From Bacteroidota bacterium (GTDB lineage Bacteria; Bacteroidota; Bacteroidia; Cytophagales; Spirosomataceae): a stretch of DNA of 64,000 bases. Position 1 is the stretch's first letter; each line of letters starts with the position of its first letter. Made by a program: the position numbers and the translations under genes. The notes below the pieces were generated by a model. It had not been told where the DNA came from and made no database searches. It saw only the letters and a program-made list of their open reading frames with translations. The stretch is taken from contig JAIUOF010000009.1 of assembly GCA_020161355.1 (NCBI GenBank), positions 124,001-188,000 of the forward strand. The letters are read 5' to 3'. Shown piece after piece: positions 58,391 to 64,000 of this stretch.

Positions 58391-58474
58391 ATGACAATTA
58401 CATCGGCTCAAAATGAAATAATCAAGGAAATTACCCGGATTCAGGATTTAGCGACCTTGGAAACTGTGAGCTAA
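58391..58474 (+). pseudogene. Probable relic of a small antitoxin-like gene (27 codons)
   Basis: The frame reads MTITSAQNEIIKEITRIQDL then ATLETVS and stops. This beginning resembles the N-terminal helix of small antitoxins common in Bacteroidota (MTxxxxxxIIxxIxxLxD pattern), but the rest of such a protein is absent and no continuation was found in the other frames before 58511. It has a near-consensus promoter 20 bp upstream. The relic interpretation is inference; a genuine micropeptide is the alternative. Confidence 0.45.
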
Positions 58475-58510
58475 TATTAAGAAACAGAATTGTACATATT
58501 TAATTTTCTT

Positions 58511-59980
58511 TTAATCACAATCTTTTATTTCTGCAATAAATACACTGGAATTGGATGCAACAAAACCAGGTTTCAATTCGATGAAACCTTGAGCATTATA
58601 AATTAGATTTGTATTAAAATTGAGACTTACACTTGAATTTATATTCATAGCGGAAATTCCTGTATAACTATCAATATTTCCAGAATGCTCTACTAATGAG
58701 GAGCATGGATTTGCTGACGGAATAGAATCAATTAAATATAATTTTATATCATTGGAATCAAATAAACTGGTTGCCACGAAAACTTGATTATTGCTCTTAA
58801 TTTCTATTTCTCCAATTTCCTCGTAAACATCAGGCTCTCCAAATCTAACTTGCCAATTAATATTTCCAAGATTGTCTATTGAAAATATCCAAGGATTTAC
58901 TTGAAATGTTTGATTGGATGGATGAGCAATAGCATCTCCTCCATCTCCTTTCAATCCACCCGAAAAAAGAAACCTTTTACTATTAATTGGTCTTATTGCA
59001 CCACAAAATGCATTTGAATAATTGCTATAACCTGAATAACATCTTTTCTTAATAATATTACCATTATGAGGATTGATTTCTAAAAAGGCCATATTAAAAC
59101 TATCTTGAAATAAACTTGTGGATTTATAATAAGAGTTACTAAAAAACGAATCTCCTCTTGAAACTTTTGCAAGTGCGATTAAAGATCCTTCCGGATCCAT
59201 AAAAACATCTGAAATTTCATCATCTGAAGTGCTTCCAAACGTTTTCTGCCATTCAATATTTCCCGAATTGAGGTTTAATTTTGCCAGCCAGCAATCATCA
59301 TTACTATAATATCCGCTTTTTTCTCCAACGCAAACCAAAAATTCATCCGAGACTTGAACAATTTTATTTATTTCCCACCACCCAGAAAAATAAGGGAAGT
59401 TAAAAAAACTACTTGGTTTATTTATAGTGCCATCAGAATTATAAACTCTTATCGAATTTTCATCTTTTCCATGGGTTATTAACCTTCCATCATTTAGAAG
59501 AAGTAAATTTTTACCTGCACCATTTTCAAGGGGCTTGGAATTTACAATCTCTCCAGATAAATTCAATGTCACCAAATGCCAACTAGGGAACAAATCATCC
59601 TGAGTAAATCTAATCGTTGTAAAAATATATTCATTGGAATTCCTCTCTATAATATTAGAAATCATATCCCCTCCTCCTGGATAAAAATGTTTTTGCCAAA
59701 GTATTACTCCTTCAGGTGAAATTTTTATTATAACACCATAAAATTCATATGACTCGACTATTTGAGTATCAAAATTTCCTGAAGTTGAATTAGTATAAAA
59801 AGATATCAACAAGTTTCCATCCGAAGTGTTACAAATACTTCTTAAATATTCCTCTTTATTTCCATGAATTAAGCTAAGAAATTTTATGTTTCCATTATTT
59901 TGAGCAAAAGAACTACAAAAGAAAGTAACATTAAGAACTAATGACGTAATTGAAACCAACCAAAATTTAAAAATTCTCAT
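58511..59980 (-). CDS. Secreted beta-propeller-like protein with 3-coathanger-like C-terminus
   Basis: 489 residues with signal peptide (MRIFKFWLVSITSLVLNVTFFCSSFAQ). The body has propeller-like blades with EWQKTFGSTSDDEISDVFMD and INWQVRFGEPDVYEEIGEI, similar in style to SBBP or PQQ repeats but different from the paralogues at 21-26 kb. The last 60 residues (YTGISAMNINSSVSLNFNTN, LIYNAQGFIELKPGFVASNSSVFIAEIKDCD) match the short C-terminal module called 3-coathanger stack in Cytophagales surface proteins, ending in a conserved cysteine. It starts 13 bp after the prolyl oligopeptidase stop and is probably co-transcribed with it. Confidence 0.7.
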   Translation of the reverse strand: MRIFKFWLVSITSLVLNVTFFCSSFAQNNGNIKFLSLIHGNKEEYLRSICNTSDGNLLISFYTNSTSGNFDTQIVESYEFYGVIIKISPEGVILWQKHFYPGGGDMISNIIERNSNEYIFTTIRFTQDDLFPSWHLVTLNLSGEIVNSKPLENGAGKNLLLLNDGRLITHGKDENSIRVYNSDGTINKPSSFFNFPYFSGWWEINKIVQVSDEFLVCVGEKSGYYSNDDCWLAKLNLNSGNIEWQKTFGSTSDDEISDVFMDPEGSLIALAKVSRGDSFFSNSYYKSTSLFQDSFNMAFLEINPHNGNIIKKRCYSGYSNYSNAFCGAIRPINSKRFLFSGGLKGDGGDAIAHPSNQTFQVNPWIFSIDNLGNINWQVRFGEPDVYEEIGEIEIKSNNQVFVATSLFDSNDIKLYLIDSIPSANPCSSLVEHSGNIDSYTGISAMNINSSVSLNFNTNLIYNAQGFIELKPGFVASNSSVFIAEIKDCD

Positions 59981-59993
59981 AATTTTCAGAATA

Positions 59994-62093
59994 TTAAAAA
60001 ACCTTCACCCCCATATTCCAAAAGATAAAGCCATAGATATCGGCCATGGTTTCGAGGTTTTTCCTGGTGTTGGAAGCACCGTGGCCTGAGTTGGTGTCTA
60101 TGCGTATCAACAAAGGATTTTTGGTGCTTTCGGCGGCTTTAGCTTGCAGCTCGGCGGTATATTTAAACGAATGGGCCGGCACCACGCGGTCGTCGTGGTC
60201 GGCAGTAGTTACCAGAGTAGCCGGGTAGTTTAGGCCTGATTTGATATTATGCAAAGGCGAATAACCATATAAAACTTTGAATTCCTCGGCATTGTCGGCA
60301 GAACCATAGTCGGCTATCCAGTTCCAGCCAATGGTGAATTTGTGGAATCGCAGCATGTCCATCACGCCCACTTGTGGAATTGCCACTTTGGCTAAATCGG
60401 GTCTTTGATTGATCACCGCACCTACTAAAAGCCCGCCATTAGAGCCTCCACGAAGAGCCAAATGCTCAGAATCACAATATTTATTGACAATCAGATATTC
60501 TCCGGCAGCGATGAAGTCGTCAAATACATTCTGCTTTTTGAGTTTCATGCCTTGTTCATGCCATTTTTCGCCATATTCAGAGCCTCCACGTAGGTTGGCT
60601 TGTGCATATACACCGCCGTATTCAAGAAATGGAATCAAAAGTGGGCTAAAAGCAGGGTTAAGGCTCACATTGAATCCACCATAGCCATAAAGCAAGGTTG
60701 GATTTTGTGAATTGAGCTTTAAACCTTTTTTGTAAGTGATAAACATGGGCACTTTTGTACCGTCTTTAGAAGTGTAAAACACCTGTTTAGTTTCAAAATC
60801 ATCGGCTTTGAAATCTACCTCAGGAATACGGAAAACGGTGCTTTTTTTAGTGGCAATGTCATATCTGTAAATAGTAGGAGGAAAAGTGAAGGAGGTGAAG
60901 GAGTAGAAAACAAACTTATCATCCTTTTCTCCGCCAAAACCACCGGCGGTTCCTACTGCGGGCAGTTTTACTTCATTTTCAAGCTTTCCATTCAGATTAT
61001 ACACATATATTCTTGTAGTCACATCTTTTAAATAATTAAGGAAAAGTTTGCCTCCGGCGGTACCGGCACCTTGCAAAGGCTCAGGTTTTTCGGCAATAAA
61101 ATCAGAGAATTTCCCGGTTTTAGGATCAAAAAGTAGTAATTTTTCATTGGGGGCCTGGTCGTTGGTCTGGATAATAAATTTTCCATTTACATTTTCAATA
61201 AACGAGTAAGAAGAGTTTGTGATCTCTTTCACCACAGGAGAAAAGTCTTTTTGGCCTTTCATTTTATAGAAAAGAGCATTCCCATCAAGCCCTTTTCCCC
61301 TATCACTCACATATAAAAACGCAAACTGCTCATCTTCCGAAGTGCTCAATGTATGAAAACGCTGTCCGTTGGCCGAGTCCTGATACACCAATTCATCCTT
61401 TCCCTGAGATGTACCAACTGAATGAAACCACACCTGATGGTCCTCATTTTTGGCTGCTAATGCACTGCCTTCTGGCTTAGGATAGCGGCTGTAATAAAAT
61501 CCATTGCCTTGCCAGGCCAGGCCCGATATCTTCACCCACTCGAGTTTATCATCAAGGGTTTTCAGTGTTTTCAAATCCATGATAAAAACTTCCATCCAGT
61601 CGGAGCCTCCTTTTGAAAGGGCATAAGCTGCGTATTTTCCATCTTTAGAAATATTGAATTGCATCAACCTCGTAGTGCCGTCGGGAGAAAGTTTGTTTGG
61701 GTCCATCACCACTTCTGGAGCTCCGTTGAGGCCTTTTTGACGGTATAATACCGATTGATTTTGCAGTCCATCATTTTTGTAAAAATAAAACCATTCGTGT
61801 TTTTTTGATGGGGCTGAATATTTGGGATAATTAAAAACCTTTTCAAGCCTGTCCTGAATCTGTTTGCGGTAAGGAATTTTTGACAGATAATCAAATGTTA
61901 CCTCATTTTGTGCTTTCACCCATGCAGCCGTTTCGACAGACTTGTCATCTTCCAGCCAGCGATAAGGGTCTTTTACCTCAATGCCATGATAGTTGTCGGT
62001 TTGATCAGTTTTTTTTGTTTCAGGATATTTGATTTGAGCCATTGATAAAAGGGGTATTATTGAAAATGCTATCAGTTTGATTGAAGTTTTCAT
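59994..62093 (-). CDS. Secreted prolyl oligopeptidase (S9A)
   Basis: 699 residues from ATG 62093, chosen because it begins a signal peptide (MKTSIKLIAFSIIPLLSMAQ); the frame to 62153 adds a basic leader. The N-terminal segment YPETKKTDQTDNYHGIEVKDPYRWLEDD and a seven-bladed propeller precede the alpha/beta hydrolase. The catalytic triad is Ser in LRGGSNGGLLVG, Asp in TADHDDRVVPAHS, and His in DTNSGHGASNTRK. The enzyme cleaves short peptides after proline in the periplasm or outside the cell. It is followed within 14 bp by a secreted protein gene. Confidence 0.93.
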   Translation of the reverse strand: MKTSIKLIAFSIIPLLSMAQIKYPETKKTDQTDNYHGIEVKDPYRWLEDDKSVETAAWVKAQNEVTFDYLSKIPYRKQIQDRLEKVFNYPKYSAPSKKHEWFYFYKNDGLQNQSVLYRQKGLNGAPEVVMDPNKLSPDGTTRLMQFNISKDGKYAAYALSKGGSDWMEVFIMDLKTLKTLDDKLEWVKISGLAWQGNGFYYSRYPKPEGSALAAKNEDHQVWFHSVGTSQGKDELVYQDSANGQRFHTLSTSEDEQFAFLYVSDRGKGLDGNALFYKMKGQKDFSPVVKEITNSSYSFIENVNGKFIIQTNDQAPNEKLLLFDPKTGKFSDFIAEKPEPLQGAGTAGGKLFLNYLKDVTTRIYVYNLNGKLENEVKLPAVGTAGGFGGEKDDKFVFYSFTSFTFPPTIYRYDIATKKSTVFRIPEVDFKADDFETKQVFYTSKDGTKVPMFITYKKGLKLNSQNPTLLYGYGGFNVSLNPAFSPLLIPFLEYGGVYAQANLRGGSEYGEKWHEQGMKLKKQNVFDDFIAAGEYLIVNKYCDSEHLALRGGSNGGLLVGAVINQRPDLAKVAIPQVGVMDMLRFHKFTIGWNWIADYGSADNAEEFKVLYGYSPLHNIKSGLNYPATLVTTADHDDRVVPAHSFKYTAELQAKAAESTKNPLLIRIDTNSGHGASNTRKNLETMADIYGFIFWNMGVKVF

Positions 62094-62222
62094 AATTTGT
62101 TTTTTTTGTAAAATTAAATTTTTAAATCTTTTCTTCACCCTGAAATAACCCAAAATTTCAGTTAATCCATTTAAATCCTTAAAATAAAATTTTTGATAAC
62201 CTAACCATCATCATAGCAATTC

Positions 62223-62230
62223 TAATTTTG
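62223..62230 (+). promoter_or_regulatory. Putative -7 element of the four-repeat protein gene
   Basis: TAATTTTG, 34 bp before ATG 62265. Transcription near 62236 would leave almost no leader for the TTG at 62241, which favours ATG 62265. No good -33 element. Confidence 0.4.
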
Positions 62231-62264
62231 AAAATCTACATTGGGTCAAAATTTTAATTTACCT

Positions 62265-63887
62265 ATGAAAAATATATTTTATTTGATAGCTGTACTACTT
62301 TTTACGGCAAAACCAGATTCTTATTCCCAGACCATCAGTGACTTAAACAAATATATCAAAGAGGTTCAACTCGAAAAAGAGATATTTGGTCAGGAAATTG
62401 TGGCATCAGGCAAGGGAAGTACCGAAGGGGTTTTTAGATTAACTTATACCGATTCCAAAGGAAAAAGCACCGAAGAAGAATTTGTCTTTGACTTGATTTT
62501 TTTCAGCCCTGTGCTGGTACAAAGGGAAGCTTCCAAAAAAATCATCACTGTGGAGGTGGCTACCGCAGAGGGTTTTGATGCAATAAAATACACCAAAGCC
62601 GAAAAATTTGAAAAATATGTTAACAAAATGGTCTTCAGATTTGATGATGTGACCAATGCCAAGGAGTTTGAAAAAGGCATAAAAGCGGCGATTTCGGTCG
62701 CAAAAAGCAAGTTTGAATCCGGCATAAAGCTTACAGATTCTTTCACTGAACTCCAGAAAATGGTGGAAGGTACTATTGCCAGTTTTGAGGAACAAGGAAT
62801 AGAAGTTACGCAAAGCACTCAAAGGGCCGGCAGTCTGAAAGATCGGGTAAAAGTGGACACCAAATTTGCCGCCAATAAAAAAGAATCAGACATGAGCTAT
62901 GATTTTTCCTGGGGGGACCTCAATGACAAAAGTATTGAAACCAAAGCACAGGGAAGCATTTTTGAAGTAGAGATTCAAACCAACGACAAAGACGATTTTA
63001 TTAGAATAACTGATAATCTGAAAAATAAAGTAGAATATGGCAACAGCCTGAAATTCTATGTTGCTAAACCAAAAGAAACGAAGATTTTGGCGATGGCTTT
63101 GAAGAAGTTTTTACCAATGGCAAGAAAAGAACTTCAAAACAGACTAAAAATAAGTGGGTCACCGGGTTTGGATGCCTTGTCAAAAATCTCGGCTATTGAG
63201 TTAGGGGAAGATAAAATCGAGCAAAAAATTGATAAAAACTGTATGTGTGAATACAGCAGGGAAACTGAGGTAAAAGGCAAGTCTAAAGAAGAAAAATATA
63301 GTTTTAACTTCGGAGATTTAACCGATTTTAAATTGAAAATAGACAAAAACTATCCGGTCATTTCGGCAAAAACTATTGATGGTCAAAAGTTTATTTCCCT
63401 GGAAAAAAGTGATGGCAAAAAATCTTTTGAAAAAGAAATTGATTTTTTTATTCCTGATCTCGAATCGGCCAGAACTCTTATCAGCAGTTTGCCGGAAATT
63501 GCCAAAAAATGTCAACAAGGTATAAAGCCAGAAAACTTTGCATGGCTTGTGAAAACGCTGGGAAATGAGGAATTGGGCGGAATTACCCAGGAACTTAGTG
63601 CAAATGAAAATAAGTGGAAATTAGTAACTACCACGGCTTCAGGCAAAAAAACCATAGAAAAAACCTTTGAATTTAATATCAAAGATATTGATGCATCTAA
63701 AAATAGCTTTGACGTCGAGGGTCAAAATATGGCAATTTCTATCCTGACAAAAGGAAAAGAAAAAGTTATCAAAGTTACTGAAAATGGTAAATCCAGTTTT
63801 GTGTCAGAACTCCTGATGGTGGTAGCCAGTGCTGAGGAAGCCAAAAAAGTAAATGCTACCCTGGCAGCATTGTCAAAAGACAAATAA
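62265..63887 (+). CDS. Secreted protein made of four internal repeats, unknown function
   Basis: 540 residues from ATG 62265, with signal peptide (MKNIFYLIAVLLFTAKPDSYSQ). About four units of 120-135 residues can be traced. Each has a charged strand pair with the pattern K-x-x-x-(Y/F)-x-F-x-(F/W)-x-D-(L/I), a lysine-rich strand region, and a closing helix: KEFEKGIKAAISVAKSKFE, ETKILAMALKKFLPMARKE, SARTLISSLPEIAKKCQQG, and EEAKKVNATLAAL. No Pfam family is recognised. The regular lysine/glutamate-rich units and lack of a sorting domain suggest a soluble periplasmic or surface protein. It is divergent from the prolyl oligopeptidase. Confidence 0.7.
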   Translation: MKNIFYLIAVLLFTAKPDSYSQTISDLNKYIKEVQLEKEIFGQEIVASGKGSTEGVFRLTYTDSKGKSTEEEFVFDLIFFSPVLVQREASKKIITVEVATAEGFDAIKYTKAEKFEKYVNKMVFRFDDVTNAKEFEKGIKAAISVAKSKFESGIKLTDSFTELQKMVEGTIASFEEQGIEVTQSTQRAGSLKDRVKVDTKFAANKKESDMSYDFSWGDLNDKSIETKAQGSIFEVEIQTNDKDDFIRITDNLKNKVEYGNSLKFYVAKPKETKILAMALKKFLPMARKELQNRLKISGSPGLDALSKISAIELGEDKIEQKIDKNCMCEYSRETEVKGKSKEEKYSFNFGDLTDFKLKIDKNYPVISAKTIDGQKFISLEKSDGKKSFEKEIDFFIPDLESARTLISSLPEIAKKCQQGIKPENFAWLVKTLGNEELGGITQELSANENKWKLVTTTASGKKTIEKTFEFNIKDIDASKNSFDVEGQNMAISILTKGKEKVIKVTENGKSSFVSELLMVVASAEEAKKVNATLAALSKDK

Positions 63888-63900
63888 AGAAATGCCTGGA

Positions 63901-64000
63901 TTAAAGACCAAAAAACCTTCTTTGCAAATTTGTAGATTCACGAGGTACCACTTCGGGCTCAAGTAAAATGGTTGCATCACTGATCTCAAAGCCAAGATGC
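63901..64000 (-). CDS. C-terminal end of a probable LacI-family regulator (cut by window edge)
   Basis: The last 32 codons of a minus-strand gene read LGFEISDATILLEPEVVPRE then STNLQRRFFGL and a stop at 63901-63903. The segment ILLEPEVVPREST resembles the C-terminal strand of LacI-type sugar-responsive repressors (pattern L-x-x-x-(L/V)-V-x-R-x-S-T). The call is based on this short segment only. It is convergent with the four-repeat protein gene, 13 bp apart. Confidence 0.5.
   Translation of the reverse strand, partial: HLGFEISDATILLEPEVVPRESTNLQRRFFGL

Overview
The window looks like chromosomal DNA of an AT-rich member of the Bacteroidota, most likely order Cytophagales (Spirosomataceae/Leadbetterella-like). 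The evidence is sequence-internal. Upstream regions lack Shine-Dalgarno sites but several carry the Bacteroidota core promoter (TTTG, about 19 nt, TAnnTTTG). Many products are small secreted proteins or lipoproteins. Family content is typical of the group: TonB_C-TPR protein, SUMF1, DUF1080, WbqC, alpha-E/Anbu, 3-coathanger-like C-terminus. The genus is inference. There is no rRNA, tRNA, CRISPR array, transposase or prophage gene, and no gene-free stretch longer than about 230 bp. The largest gaps are 3951-4156, 9776-9977, 16594-16824, 34586-34808 and 56721-56938.

Region by region. 1-2.9 kb: 3' end of PEP carboxylase, an overlapping GNAT-like/HTH gene pair, folA, and a short-chain dehydrogenase. 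2.9-8.6 kb: cell-envelope proteins (TonB_C-TPR, S41 peptidase, SUMF1 protein, lipoprotein) and a DUF2130 protein. 8.6-9.9 kb: an AAA/DUF4143 ATPase preceded by four palindromic boxes at exactly 33-bp period. 10-16 kb: fold-type IV aminotransferase with ettA, a DUF349 protein, and WbqC with an ATP-grasp/HAD fusion. 16-26 kb: YceI, then a compact nine-gene plus-strand cluster. It holds an S74-type self-trimming adhesin-like protein, a lone LytTR regulator, small secreted proteins and three tandem beta-propeller paralogues. It ends tail-to-tail with a TPR histidine kinase/NarL regulator pair. 28.7-38.1 kb: APC permease, PAP2 phosphatase, Ig-like lipoprotein, argC-argD, lgt, a glycosyltransferase and glmM. 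38.2-40.8 kb: alpha-E/Anbu/transglutaminase operon. 41-48.8 kb: Dabb protein, fbaA, AlkD-like protein, FMN reductase, DUF1080 protein, prmC, MoxR ATPase, an HTH-Fic fusion and hemB. 48.9-51.9 kb: atpA and atpG with a DUF4160/DUF2442 pair inserted between them. 52-56.7 kb: ispE, a detached rpsJ with its own promoter and attenuator-like leader, upp with an MFS transporter, and a sterol-desaturase-family enzyme. 56.9-58.5 kb: an AbiEii/DUF6922/GNAT island with a degenerate repeat and a gene relic at its edges. 58.5-64 kb: a secreted protein, a prolyl oligopeptidase, a protein built of four internal repeats, and a partial LacI-like regulator.

How the genes work together. Housekeeping genes (atpAG, rpsJ, ispE, hemB, fbaA, glmM, argCD, lgt, prmC, folA, upp) alternate with short accessory modules. 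Several of these modules are toxin-antitoxin-like pairs tightly coupled by start/stop overlaps. Strong intrinsic terminators separate most convergent units, and some of them lie inside the 3' end of the opposing gene. The most unusual items are the phased palindrome array, the pair inside the ATP synthase operon, the nine-gene secreted-protein cluster, and the detached rpsJ with a possible leader attenuator.
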